From: Cepaea nemoralis
Taxonomy: Eukaryota > Mollusca > Gastropoda > Stylommatophora > Helicidae
Assembly: GCA_014155875.1 (NCBI GenBank)
Contig: JACEFZ010003490.1
Span: 5,001 to 69,000 of the forward strand
Direction of reading: 5' to 3'
Length of the DNA: 64,000 nucleotides
In this document: one piece after another, positions 34,200 to 45,096 of the stretch
Numbering within the stretch: position 1 is the first letter of the stretch
Layout: each line of letters begins with the position of its first letter
The notes under the pieces: generated by a model
Told to the model about the DNA's origin: nothing
What the model saw: the letters and a program-made list of their open reading frames with translations, nothing else
The model's database searches: none
Program-made: the position numbers and the translations under genes

Positions 34200-36281
34200 T
34201 CATCGGTTCCATCGCACTCTCAGGCTACAATATCACTTCAGAAATCAACCTCATAACGATAACTCTTCGGATCCTACCGACCATTTCTCTCACCTCTCCA
34301 AACGCAGGTCTGCTTGGGTTCCCAATCCAGGGGCATCTAAGGCCCTCGATTTATACATCGACAAAACACTTTACGACATCCAAAAACTCAAATTTAAGCC
34401 ACTACGATATTCCAACCTCACCGCGGATGAACAACGGGCACTTACACAGTTGAAACGTCCGTGATGACATAGTTATCAAACCTGCCGATAAGGGAGGGGC
34501 GCTAGTGGTTTGGAGGAAAGACTTATATATACAGGAAGGCAACAAGCAACTGGGTGATGCCACCTTCTACAGACCAAGGATACAAGATGGGACAGTCAGA
34601 AACAACACCCAGGTCAAAAGCGTGACTAACGCCATTATCCAGCAAGGTCTTTTACCCAGCTCCGCCACCTCGTTGATCATCCACGATAGCTGCTTGGGCA
34701 AACCCGCCTTTAATATGCTGCCTAAGACACACAAACCTGGTAACCCAGGCAGACCTATCGTCTCGGCCTGCTCTTGCCCTACAGAACGGATTTCAGAGTT
34801 TCTAGACAGCATGTTTCAGCCGTTGGTTGCCAGCCTCCCTTCGTATATCAAAGACACCAACCACGCTATCTCCATCTTCGATTCCATCAGTTTCACTAAC
34901 CCTTCTCAGTATCACATCTTCACTTTAGATGTGACTTCACTCTACACTTCCATTCCTCACTCTGACGGCCTTAAAGCCTTAGAATTTTTCTTGGAGAAAA
35001 GGCTTAATCCCTCGATAGCCACTGGACCATTACTGCGTCTTGCGGAGTTAGTCCTCAACCTCAACTCGTTTGAGTTCAATGGGGACTACTTCGACCAGAT
35101 CAGCGGTGTGGCCATGGGTACTAAGATGGGTCCCAGTTATGCCTGCCTCTTCATGGGCTATCTGGAGCACCAGGTATGGAGTCAGTACACCGGTAGGCTC
35201 CCGGAGCTCTACAGGAGGTACATTGACGACTGCTTTGGTGTCTCGGACATGCCCTTGCCTGACCTACAGAACTTCATTGCCTTTTTTTCAGACTTCCATC
35301 CCAGCATCAAACTTACCTCCACCATTTCTTCGTCGGCTGTCAATTTCTTAGACCTCACAGTCTCTTTAGGTTCCGCTGGTCTATGCACGACGGTTTATTA
35401 TAAACCAACTGACTCGCACTCATTCCTTCTCTATACCTCCTCCCACCCTCCCTCGTGCAAACGTTCTATTCCTTTCTCCCAACTGTTACGTCTCCGACGA
35501 CTTTGTCAGGATAACAACGACTTCCATCAAAAAGCCCACGAGATGCTTGATTTCTTTCGCCTTCGTGGCTATCCTGATAATGTTCTATCTACAGCTCTTC
35601 CACCGCTGCCAGTCTATCAGTCGCACTGAGGCTCTCTCCTCCAGGCCGAAACCACGAAACAATAGACCTGTCCTCTCACTTACTTATCATCCCCACAATA
35701 TTGCTGCCAAGAATATCCTTTTTAAACATCTATCCATTCTCCGGGCGGAATCGACCACTCGTGATGTCTTCTCAGAGGCTCCTCTAGTGGCATATAAGCG
35801 GGATCGTAACCTCAGAGATGTGCTGGTCCATAGCAGGCTACCCCAACCTCACCAGTCTCTTCCTGGCACGGTGGCGTGTCTTCGATCGGTTTGCAAGACC
35901 TGTCCATACGTACTTCAAACCCAGAGTCTGACATTCCCTAAGACGACCTTCCACATCCGTGAGGGTTTCTCATGCATCAGTCGCAACGTCATCTATGCGA
36001 TTACCTGCACACGTTGCGACATGAGATATGTCGGTGAGACAGGATTACGTCTTGGGGACAGATTTCGACAACATCTTTCTGACATCACCAGCGGCGCCCA
36101 GAAACCAGTATCCATACATTTCAACAGTCCTGACCACCATGGCGTAGCCGACATACAGGTCACGGCCATCAAATCATGCGCATCCCACGAACGGGATCGG
36201 AAGACATTGGAACACCGTCTCATCTTCCAGTTGGGCACACTCTCCCCTCACGGCCTTAATGTCCAACACAGCTTCATTTAA
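34200..36281 (+). pseudogene. PLE reverse transcriptase and GIY-YIG endonuclease (copy 1)
   Basis: The RT core shows FTLDVTSLYTSIPHSDGL near 34920, GVAMGTKMGPSYACLFMGYL near 35105 and the catalytic YIDD at 35219-35230. The cysteine-rich CLRSVCKTCPYV lies near 35880. The C-terminal GIY-YIG nuclease shows NVIYAITC and MRYVGETGLRLGDRFRQHL (35985-36075), ending HGLNVQHSFI and TAA at 36281. Frameshifts relative to copy 2 lie near 34458 (extra C) and 35607 (extra C). Copy 1 is intact at 35177, where copy 2 is shifted. PLE proteins prime reverse transcription at nicked DNA. Confidence 0.88.
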
Positions 36282-36768
36282 CTTCCCACCCCACCCCTCC
36301 CACCCCTAGCTTACAGTCCACCATCTGGGTACGTGCAGATCCTTTGTATGACATCACAGTCAACTCTCTTGGCGGATTTACGTTCGGTGTTTTGCCATCA
36401 TTTTCTGAACGACCGCCACTCATGCCTCTCTGTGTGTACTAACACTATATAGGTTTCCGCAGCTGTGTTTCGAGCGCTTAACGATAATTGCTAATTGTCA
36501 TCTGCGTCCGTAACATCTTTGCCGGTCTCTAATTTCACTTTTCCGCACACATGGGCGCGTCTCCACCCCACTCCCTTCCCGCTTGACCTTTGACCCGTGT
36601 ACCATACATCCGGTCTATTGATCCACTGGCGCCCTACGTGTGTCAGACCTTCCAAGCTAGGACACAGTATTCAGATGAGTACATTTAATTTTAATTAGTT
36701 TAATAGTTTAATATTGTCATAGTGTGTTTCATGTAGTTTTGTGTTGGTTTGTATTTGTTTGTCCTGTG

Positions 36769-36795
36769 CTGACGAAGGCTTTGGCCGCAACGTCC
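36769..36795 (+). ncRNA. Degenerate hammerhead-ribozyme-like core in PLE copy 1 tail
   Basis: CTGACGA (36769-36775), a short GGC-TTTG-GCC hairpin, then GCAACGTC match the layout of the minimal hammerhead of Penelope-like elements (CUGANGA, stem II, GAAAC-GUC). The second conserved A of GAAA is C here, and stem I pairing is poor, so self-cleavage is doubtful. Confidence 0.35.
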
Positions 36796-37139
36796 AATTT
36801 GTCTCTTGTAGTCGTGTTTTAGTAAAGCTCACAATCTACTTCTCGTTTATTTGGGTGATTCATTCATTGCCTTTTTAAGCTTTACTGCAGTTCACCTCAT
36901 TCTTGTTTACCATTGTCCGCTCCCTTGAACTGCTACTATATATTTCACGTTTCGTCTTCGTTGTCGGTAAGATTGTTGTCGATTTGTAGTCCATTCTGTG
37001 CGCGCGTGTCAGTGTGTTTTCTAAGCGGCGTGCTACCCTTACCGCCCCACACACGTGTTGTTTTTCCCCCCGCTAGGCTACAACACCTTACTTTTGCACA
37101 CCAGCCCTTCATCCCCACGTCCGTTAAATCTCCACCGCT

Positions 37140-39892
37140 ATGCCTCCCACTCATCCACCTCAGTTATTTCAACAATTGAGATTATATGTCATTTTCTGCT
37201 TTAGTCTCTTACCAACAGATATCAAAATCACAGCCACCGACTTGGCTCTTAACATCTACAAAAAGACCCGCACCACATGCCATTTTAATTTCCTCAAGAA
37301 CTGCCTACGGCTTCATATCACCCCACGTGGCTTCATCTCTAGATTTCACCCATCGGCAGGCACTCTCGATGACAGTTGTAGTAGACGTCTATCTAAAGTT
37401 GAGTTTAAATGTGCTACTCTTCGCATGCGATGCATTGCCGACAACCACGCGCGACAACTGTCTGACTTCAGCTCGAATATAACTATCCTCGATCAGCGTC
37501 TTAGACAACTTACCTCGAGTAATTATTTCTTGTATTGTGTTATACGGTGTATCATCAATAGCACTAACCACCATCTATACAAGTGTCTTTCCGCGGCCAA
37601 AAACGCCAAGCTAGCCAAACTCCGTGCCCCTACCTCCACTCCCTCCTCGCCCCCTCTCCCACCCCAACTTACCACTGGCTCCGATAACCTAGTTGTGTGC
37701 ATACCTCCCGACCTTCCACTATCGGCATCTGAGAAATCGGTCCTCAGCAAAGGGACTCAGGTTCATACCGCTACGTCCCTGTGGTGATAGATACGCATTA
37801 CTGCAGGACGTTCATCGGTTCCATCGCACTCTCAGGCTACAATATCACTTCAGAAATCAACCTCATAACGATAACTCTTCGGATCCTACCGACCATTTCT
37901 CTCACCTCTCCAAACGCAGGTCTGCTTGGGTTCCCAATCCAGGGGCATCTAAGGCCCTCGATTTATACATCGACAAAACACTTTACGACATCCAAAAACT
38001 CAAATTTAAGCCACTACGATATTCCAACCTCACCGCGGATGAACAACGGGCACTTACACAGTTGAAACGTCGTGATGACATAGTTATCAAACCTGCCGAT
38101 AAGGGAGGGGCGCTAGTGGTTTGGAGGAAAGACTTATATATACAGGAAGGCAACAAGCAACTGAGTGATGCCACCTTCTACAGACCAAGGATACAAGATG
38201 GGACAGTCAGAAACAACACCCAGGTCAAAAGCGTGACTAACGCCATTATCCAGCAAGGTCTTTTACCCAGCTCCGCCACCTCGTTGATCATCCACGATAG
38301 CTGCTTGGGCAAACCCGCCTTTAATATGCTGCCTAAGACACACAAACCTGGTAACCCAGGCAGACCTATCGTCTCGGCCTGCTCTTGCCCTACAGAACGG
38401 ATTTCAGAGTTTCTAGACAGCATGTTTCAGCCGTTGGTTGCCAGCCTCCCTTCGTATATCAAAGACACCAACCACGCTATCTCCATCTTCGATTCCATCA
38501 GTTTCACTAACCCTTCTCAGTATCACATCTTCACTTTAGATGTGACTTCACTCTACACTTCCATTCCTCACTCTGACGGCCTTAAAGCCTTAGAATTTTT
38601 CTTGGAGAAAAGGCTTAATCCCTCGATAGCCACTGGACCATTACTGCGTCTTGCGGAGTTAGTCCTCAACCTCAACTCGTTTGAGTTCAATGGGGACTAC
38701 TTCGACCAGATCAGCGGTGTGGCCATGGGTACTAAGATGGGTCCCAGTTATGCCTGCCTCTTCATGGGCTATCTGGAGCACCAGGTATGGAAGTCAGTAC
38801 ACCGGTAGGCTCCCGGAGCTCTACAGGAGGTACATTGACGACTGCTTTGGTGTCTCGGACATGCCCTTGCCTGACCTACAGAACTTCATTGCCTTTTTTT
38901 CAGACTTCCATCCCAGCATCAAACTTACCTCCACCATTTCTTCGTCGGCTGTCAATTTCTTAGACCTCACAGTCTCTTTAGGTTCCGCTGGTCTATGCAC
39001 GACGGTTTATTATAAACCAACTGACTCGCACTCATTCCTTCTCTATACCTCCTCCCACCCTCCCTCGTGCAAACGTTCTATTCCTTTCTCCCAACTGTTA
39101 CGTCTCCGACGACTTTGTCAGGATAACAACGACTTCCATCAAAAAGCCCACGAGATGCTTGATTTCTTTCGCCTTCGTGGCTATCCTGATAATGTTCTAT
39201 CTACAGCTCTTCACCGCTGCCAGTCTATCAGTCGCACTGAGGCTCTCTCCTCCAGGCCGAAACCACGAAACAATAGACCTGTCCTCTCACTTACTTATCA
39301 TCCCCACAATATTGCTGCCAAGAATATCCTTTTTAAACATCTATCCATTCTCCGGGCGGAATCGACCACTCGTGATGTCTTCTCAGAGGCTCCTCTAGTG
39401 GCATATAAGCGGGATCGTAACCTCAGAGATGTGCTGGTCCATAGCAGGCTACCCCAACCTCACCAGTCTCTTCCTGGCACGGTGGCGTGTCTTCGATCGG
39501 TTTGCAAGACCTGTCCATACGTACTTCAAACCCAGAGTCTGACATTCCCTAAGACGACCTTCCACATCCGTGAGGGTTTCTCATGCATCAGTCGCAACGT
39601 CATCTATGCGATTACCTGCACACGTTGCGACATGAGATATGTCGGTGAGACAGGATTACGTCTTGGGGACAGATTTCGACAACATCTTTCTGACATCACC
39701 AGCGGCGCCCAGAAACCAGTATCCATACATTTCAACAGTCCTGACCACCATGGCGTAGCCGACATACAGGTCACGGCCATCAAATCATGCGCATCCCACG
39801 AACGGGATCGGAAGACATTGGAACACCGTCTCATCTTCCAGTTGGGCACACTCTCCCCTCACGGCCTTAATGTCCAACACAGCTTCATTTAA
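37140..39892 (+). pseudogene. PLE polyprotein with N-terminal extension, RT and GIY-YIG (copy 2)
   Basis: The N-terminal part (37140-37757) is basic and unrecognised apart from LSASEKSVLSKG. This leads into GLRFIPLRPCGDRYALLQD only after a one-base shift at GGG near 37756. RT motifs follow: VIKPADKGGALVVWRK, FTLDVTSLYTSIPH near 38530 and YIDD at 38831-38842. GIY-YIG (MRYVGETG near 39632) ends at 39892. A second shift (extra A) lies at about 38790. With both shifts ignored the protein would be about 915 residues, a usual PLE size. The RT primes on target DNA, and GIY-YIG would make the nick. Copies 1 and 2 never share a broken site, so the lesions may be assembly errors. Confidence 0.87.
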
Positions 39893-40379
39893 CTTCCCAC
39901 CCCACCCCTCCCACCCCTAGCTTACAGTCCACCATCTGGGTACGTGCAGATCCTTTGTATGACATCACAGTCAACTCTCTTGGCGGATTTACGTTCGGTG
40001 TTTTGCCATCATTTTCTGAACGACCGCCACTCATGCCTCTCTGTGTGTACTAACACTATATAGGTTTCCGCAGCGGTGTTTCGAGCGCTTAACGATAATT
40101 GCTAATTGTCATCTGCGTCCGTAACATCTTTGCCGGTCTCTAATTTCACTTTTCCGCACACATGGGCGCGTCTCCACCCCACTCCCTTCCCGCTTGACCT
40201 TTGACCCGTGTACCATACATCCGGTCTATTGATCCACTGGCGCCCTACGTGTGTCAGACCTTCCAAGCTAGGACACAGTATTCAGATGAGTACATTTAAT
40301 TTTAATTAGTTTAATAGTTTAATATTGTCATAGTGTGTTTCATGTAGTTTTGTGTTGGTTTGTATTTGTTTGTCCTGTG

Positions 40380-40406
40380 CTGACGAAGGCTTTGGCCGCA
40401 ACGTCC
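40380..40406 (+). ncRNA. Degenerate hammerhead-ribozyme-like core in PLE copy 2 tail
   Basis: Sequence identical to 36769-36795. The core CTGACGA...GCAACGTC carries the same A-to-C change, so the change predates the tandem duplication or is fixed in this subfamily. Confidence 0.35.
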
Positions 40407-40478
40407 AATTTGTCTCTTGTAGTCGTGTTTTAGTAAAGCTCACAATCTACTTCTCGTTTATTTGGGTGATTCATTCAT

Positions 40479-41035
40479 CATTTCATTACAATATACAAAA
40501 CACTGATTAGACCAGTTGTGCTGTATGGCTCTGAAACCTGGAGTACATCTAAGGGAGACGAAGCCTTGTTACAAACCTTTGAGAACAAAGTCTTAAGACG
40601 CATCTTTGGGCCCATTAGGAATACACAAAGTGAAGAGTGGAAAAGAAGAAGCAACAAAGACATTTATGATTTGTTTAAGTCCCTGTTAATCACTGGTATC
40701 ATGAAGGCTAATAGACTGCAATGGCTGGGGCATATAGAAAGAATGGAAGATAATAGGGAAACAAAACTCGCTTACACTCAAGAAATAAATGACCGTAGAC
40801 CCCGAGGTAGATCATGAAGACGGTGGAGAAATAATATACATACAGACCTGCAAGCACTTGGAATCAACGACTGGCAAGAGAAGGTCAACCAAAGAGACGA
40901 ATGAAGACGGATTGTATCTGCAGCAAAGAACCTCAATGGCTAGGAATGCTGAAGAAGAGGAAGCTAATGGAGAACTGCAATTCAAGTACACAATTATTTT
41001 AATGAAAGATTTTTTCTATATTATTTTAATTATTT
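40479..41035 (+). pseudogene. LINE C-terminal fragment
   Basis: FITIYKTLIRPVVLYGSETW begins at about 40480. ENKVLRRIFGPIR follows near 40590, LQWLGHIERMEDN near 40720, and, after a stop, RRWRNNIHTDLQALGINDWQ near 40820. This is the thumb and C-terminal part of a non-LTR RT of a family different from LINE-2. It directly abuts the PLE 3' end, which probably inserted into it or truncated it. Confidence 0.78.
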
Positions 41036-41039
41036 TTTT

Positions 41040-41285
41040 TTTTTAATTCGCATATCCTTTACAGGACATCGCTGTCAACAGCAGCATCTTTCAGCTGTCT
41101 GTTTATTTCTTGGCAAGATTACTCTCAGTAGTTTGCCATTGCTTTCTGAGCGGCCGGCTCAGTTATCCCGCAAGTCACCAGCGGGGGTAGAACCGCTCCC
41201 AGTTCTCGTCCCGCTACGAGACTCTGCGTGATAAACGGGATTACGGAGAAAGTGTTGTAACCCCTCGGCCAGAGAGACCGGCATT
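41040..41285 (-). mobile_element. SINE-B, near complete, minus strand
   Basis: On the minus strand it begins GCCGGTCTCTCTGGCCGAGG, with an A-box-like TGGCCGAGGGGTTA. It ends with the family tail CTACTGAGAGTAATCTTGCC, CAGCTGAAAGATGCTGCTGT and GTCCTGTAAAGGATATGCG, followed by AATTAAAA. Related copies lie at 14248-14464 and 60140-60545. Confidence 0.75.
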
Positions 41286-41594
41286 TTAATTATTAGCAAT
41301 TATTTATTATTTAAATTTAGTGAGATCTTTGCGCTTTATGCTTGCTGCAAAGAGATTTTATTTCAGGTTCCAATGTAGTTAACATCAGTCTCAAGTCTCC
41401 CCGTTATGTTATATCAAGCCGATTTCTTCCATTTTTCGTATTGCCCCCCTTAACATGGGGAGGAAAGACTTATATATACTTATATATACGTGGGCCCCAC
41501 GTTGGGAAACACTGCTCTATACTATAGGCAGTAGATGACAGGTTTATGAATGGATGGTAATAAATATTTTATATTTATGACCCTGTGGTAAGTG

Positions 41595-41862
41595 GGTTGC
41601 AGTCAGTTGACAATCACCATCATCATCTTCCACATTTGCCGGCAAGCGTCGTGAGGAGGAATAATTGGCGCTCCAGCGCCCAATGTTTGCCACTGGATAG
41701 TGTCATTCCGTGAGATTGTACAATGTCTTTGTGATCGTCAATCCATTTTCTTCTCGGGCGTCCTCTTGCTCTCGTAGCAGATCTTCTTTGATGTAAGGCC
41801 AGTGCTGGTAGTTGATGGTGTGCATTCTAACGAGATAGCCAAACCAGTTGATCTTCTGTCTT
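41595..41862 (-). pseudogene. LINE C-terminal remnant
   Basis: On the minus strand INWFGYLVRMHTINYQHWPY is followed by RPRRKWIDDHKDIVQSHGMT and LERQLFLLTTLAGKCGR. This is the basic C-terminal tail typical of several non-LTR RTs. Only this tail is left, just left of the segmental duplication. Confidence 0.6.
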
Positions 41863-42249
41863 TAAATAAATGTGGCACAAGGCGTTGATCTCACTGTCTG
41901 TCTAATAACATCATTTCTTATTCGGTTTCAGATAGCTAAGTTGGCAGCTCTCCTCAAGCATTTCATCTTTAGGTGTTGAATTTGCGAAAGTGTAATTTGA
42001 ATAATGTCCAAGTTTGTCATTAGTAACATAGGCTTGGTGTCAAAATGCTATTTATTATCTGTCGTTTTGCGAACAAAGATATTTTCTTCTTCTGCTTTCA
42101 TCAGGAGTTGTTGTTTTTTTTTTTTATTTTCCGGATGTGATTGCGTTGTGCCTGTTTACAGCAGAATTACGTTCTTGCGCCGTTAGGCCGACACATCCAA
42201 CTTTTGTGGGCATTTGTTGGCAGGGTTAACTTTCCCGGGAACAAAGATA

Positions 42250-42820
42250 TAAGGGGGCTTCAAATGAAAACCTTAAAAGTGAGATATAAATTACAATAAC
42301 CATGCCAATGTCTTGTAATATGTCAATATTGTTGTTAAGGCTGTCAAGAGTGTTCAGCACGTGACATCATGGAACAAACGAATACAGTGACGCCATACGG
42401 ACAATTTGAAGATGGCCGCCCCACTTTCGACACGCACCAAAGAGGATGCAGCGTACTGTTATCCGTTTTTTATTTTAAATCAGTGAAGGGTGAAATCTAT
42501 AGAAATTCATCGGCGAATGAAGGTCCAGTATGGTGATGCATGCCTGTCAGTCCAGGAAGAGTATGAGATGAGTAGGAAGTTTCAAAACGGCGTGACTTCA
42601 GTGACAGACTGTTTCACATCCAGATCAGGCGGCACACCTAGTAGTTACCCAAGAGTATGTGTTTCTACAGGAAATCCAAGCATATTATCGGCGCTGGGGG
42701 ACTTGCATTGACAGCAGTGGTCACCACATCGAAAAATGATACATTTGTACTTTCTTTCAGAATATATTCACCACCACAACAAGAGACATTTCAGGTTTTC
42801 ATTTAGAAACCGCCTCGTAT
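42250..42820 (+). mobile_element. Internally deleted mariner-type element (copy A)
   Basis: TIR-like ends AGGGGGCTTCAAATGAAAAC and GTTTTCATTTAGAAACCGCC are flanked by TATA on both sides. The interior encodes the first transposase helix-turn-helix (IHRRMKVQYGDACLSVQEEY, SRKFQNGVTSVTDC) joined to the normal C terminus (QAYYRRWGTCIDSSGHHIEK). The DDE catalytic core is deleted. A T insertion near 42602 breaks the frame in this copy. Confidence 0.72.
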
Positions 42821-42879
42821 ATTTGGATGTTTCACTACGGGTGATAGTTGACATGCAAGCGCACTTGCTTGTCTGTCTG

Positions 42880-43103
42880 TCTGTAATTTACTGCTATATA
42901 GTATCTTGCGGTGTATGGCCAAAAAAAAAGGGGGGGGGGGGGGGTTGTGAGCTTGTGGAAATAAGGCCGCCTGGCTAGTGCAATCGCCGCGAACTGTACA
43001 GGTTAGGGGTTTCTTTTTGCCTCCTACAGAAAATAAAAATTCACACCGAACCCGGGTCTCCCGAAGCAGAATCCGGCATTCTAGCCACTCGGCCAGCCGC
43101 TCC
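42880..43103 (-). mobile_element. SINE-A, minus strand (copy A)
   Basis: On the minus strand it starts GGAGCGGCTGGCCGAGTGGC with the A box TGGCCGAGTGGCTAGA of tRNA-Leu/Ser type. GGGAGACCCGGGTTCGGTG contains the B box. The body matches 60200-60386, but a run of A and about 16 G (plus strand) replaces part of it near 42919-42934. Confidence 0.82.
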
Positions 43104-43559
43104 TTTCTTACTAATATCTGGGAGAGATACATGACCAATCGAGTAAGTCCGTATGTGCTCTTCCCTATCATGGAAGAGCTACATCCTCTTATGTCACTTC
43201 GAAGATGTGAAGTAGCGGTGTTGATATCTTGCACAGACCGGCGGTGTATGGGCTTGGGAAGAGTGGGGAGACCTCTGTGATACATGGATCAGGCAACACA
43301 CTTTTCGTTACAGTTGTTAGGGCACGTGTAGATGATATACCACATGAATGTAACGTTGAAATAAGACACAACACAAGCTCAGCACGGAAGAATTGATAAG
43401 AGCGCTCGTTCTTAAATATCCGGTGTGTTGATGTCGAGGTAGCGTGTTCAACAATTACACCGGTCAGTTGCACTAAAATGTTGACTTCTCTTCCTTGACT
43501 TGGGGACGTAAATTGCAAGTACTTCTCAAGTCGGCGTGGTTTCGCCTGATGGCGAGGGA

Positions 43560-43990
43560 CACTGGTAATCATCATCATGTGATATGCCGATAAGCGTGGT
43601 TGGTCATGCTTCGCCATCTCTTACGATCACCAGAATCGTGGAAAGCTACGTGTTCTTGTCTCGACCATGCCACGTGGTCATGCCATCCAGCTATTTACTT
43701 ATGTCACCAAGTTGTACAGTTTATTTCTTTTCAAAAATAAGATTGTGACTGCGTCTAATTTCTCTAATCAGTTTACGGTTTCATCTGACTTGCTCATTGG
43801 TTTTTGTGTCTGTACATGGTATTCTTTGCATGTTAATCAGAAACCACATTTCCACTACCATTAGATGTTTGTTTTTTTTTCAGCTTGTCTGTTCATTGTC
43901 CACGTCTCACATCCATTTAAAAATGCGGGTACTATTAGCACTACACACCACTCTCCTGGATAACTACGATCTGTCATAAGCATTAAATGC
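43560..43990 (-). pseudogene. LINE-2 C-terminal fragment (copy A)
   Basis: The minus strand matches 46425-46890 and the LINE-2 tail. The plus-strand tail strings CATCATGTGATATGCCGATA and CGATCACCAGAATCGTGG correspond to the LINE-2 3' end seen at 10245-10310. Many frameshifts are present. Confidence 0.7.
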
Positions 43991-44339
43991 AAAGTGTGTT
44001 TCTGTGGAAAATTAAACACTTACCCTCCAGGAATGTGGAAGATAGCTCTTCAGCCATTCGTACAGCTTATATAAATCATCTCCAGAAACTTGCTCTAAGC
44101 TAATCGAAACGGTTTCTGTAAAATAGTGTTTGAACACCATGTGTTTAGTCTTACAATATATGGGTTATCTCCCCATCACGTCGTTCTGCGCAGTAGAGAC
44201 AAATAACTGAGTTATTTCTCTTCACTACATTTTTTTACTTTTGTAATCACAGTTACTGTCAGAATATTGAAACGAAGATTAACATCGAAAAGCTATTTTA
44301 TGACAATTCGATAAACACCAGTGCAATATAATGTAAATA

Positions 44340-44605
44340 ACTGGAAAAGCATTGAAACAAGTTATAAAGTACAAGTATCTGGGCAGTGTGTTCACAGAAG
44401 ATAAAAGGACTAGACAGAGGAATAGAAACGAAAATACAGAAAGCAAACTACATCAACTCTCAAATAGCACATTTCCTAAAACACCCAAATATCAACATGC
44501 CATAAAATACAGAAGCTTACAGATGCTCTATTAGACCCAACACTGTGTTATCAATTCAAAACATGGAAGTCCTAGAACACACAGGCGTAAAATCACATCA
44601 TGTGA
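44340..44605 (+). pseudogene. LINE RT fragment (copy A)
   Basis: VIKYKYLGSVFTEDKRT and KYRSLQMLY resemble the conserved YLGS region and thumb of a non-LTR RT. The sequence then reads PTLCYQFKTW in another frame. The family differs from LINE-2, and it is decayed. Confidence 0.65.
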
Positions 44606-44616
44606 AATTCTGGTGT

Positions 44617-44716
44617 TTGTCCATGTAGAATGATGATGACCATTTATTTCATCCAGTGGGGTTGAAAGTATGGAGCCGTGAGTTCCTAAGATGGCTGATA
44701 AGGCTTATTTTGGCTT
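44617..44716 (-). mobile_element. RTE-like LINE 3' end (copy A)
   Basis: GTAGAATGATGATGACCATT, TTCATCCAGTGGGGTTGAAA and TAAGATGGCTGATAAGGC match the 3' end of the RTE-like copy at 49085-49190. Only about 100 bp are present before the duplication junction. Confidence 0.72.
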
Positions 44717-45096
44717 GAAATAAATGTGGCACAAGGCGTTGATCTCACTGTCTGTCTAATAACATCATTTCTTATTCGGTTTCAGATAGCTAAGTTGGCA
44801 GCTCTCCTCAAGCTTTTCATCTTTAGGTGTTGAATTTGCGAAAGTGTAATTTGAATAATGTCCAAGTTTGTCATTAGAAAACATAGGGACGGTGTCAAAA
44901 TGGTATTTATTATCTGTCTTTTTGCGAACAAAGATATCTTCTTCTTCTGCGTTCATCCGGATTTGTTGTGTTTTTTTTCCGGATGTGATTGCGTTGTGCC
45001 TGTTTACAGCAGAACTGCCTTCTTGCGCCGTTAAGCCGACACATCCAACTTCTGTGGGCATGTGTTGACAGGGTTAACTTTCCTGGGAACAAAGAT

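Larger units (their letters stand above)
33985..36867 (+). mobile_element. Penelope-like element copy 1, 5'-truncated
   Basis: This element is almost identical to 37762-40478. It lacks the upstream coding part and begins with about three direct copies of a roughly 70-bp segment (ATACCGCTACGTCCCTGTGG...GCAGGACGTC) that occurs once in copy 2. Its 3' end (GGTGATTCATTCAT, 36867) is followed directly by the 5' end of copy 2, giving the head-to-tail arrangement common for PLEs. Confidence 0.85.
36868..40478 (+). mobile_element. Penelope-like element copy 2, full length (3.6 kb)
   Basis: This copy begins directly at the 3' end of copy 1 and ends in the same GGTGATTCATTCAT motif at 40478. The first 270 bp (36868-37139) are leader sequence. 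Over the shared 2.7 kb it differs from copy 1 at about six positions that I could see, four of them single-base indels. The tandem arrangement and near-identity point to a very recent event. Confidence 0.87.
33779..41514. mobile_element. hAT-type ends with 8-bp target duplication enclosing 7.7 kb
   Basis: CAGTGTTTCCCAAC begins at 33779, and its exact inverse GTTGGGAAACACTG ends at 41514. The octamer CTCTATAC lies immediately outside on both sides (33771-33778 and 41515-41522). CAGTG-type ends and 8-bp duplications are hallmarks of hAT transposons. Inside, beyond the termini, are short AT-rich flanks, then two PLE copies, a LINE fragment and a SINE. No hAT transposase was found, so this was probably a non-autonomous hAT element later expanded by insertions. 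Confidence 0.8.
41866..44716. repeat. Segmental tandem duplication, copy A
   Basis: The unit starts AAATGTGGCACAAGGCGTTG and is repeated directly from 44718. Each unit contains the same ordered set: a mariner-type deletion derivative, SINE-A (-), a LINE-2 fragment (-), a different LINE fragment (+) and an RTE-like 3' end (-). Differences from copy B are scattered substitutions and small indels. Copy A lacks the longer RTE-like fragment that follows copy B. Confidence 0.88.

Noticed and set aside
33779..41514. Large virus-like or Maverick-type element
   Set aside because: No capsid, integrase, protein-primed polymerase or ATPase was seen. The contents are PLE, LINE and SINE pieces, and the ends fit hAT.
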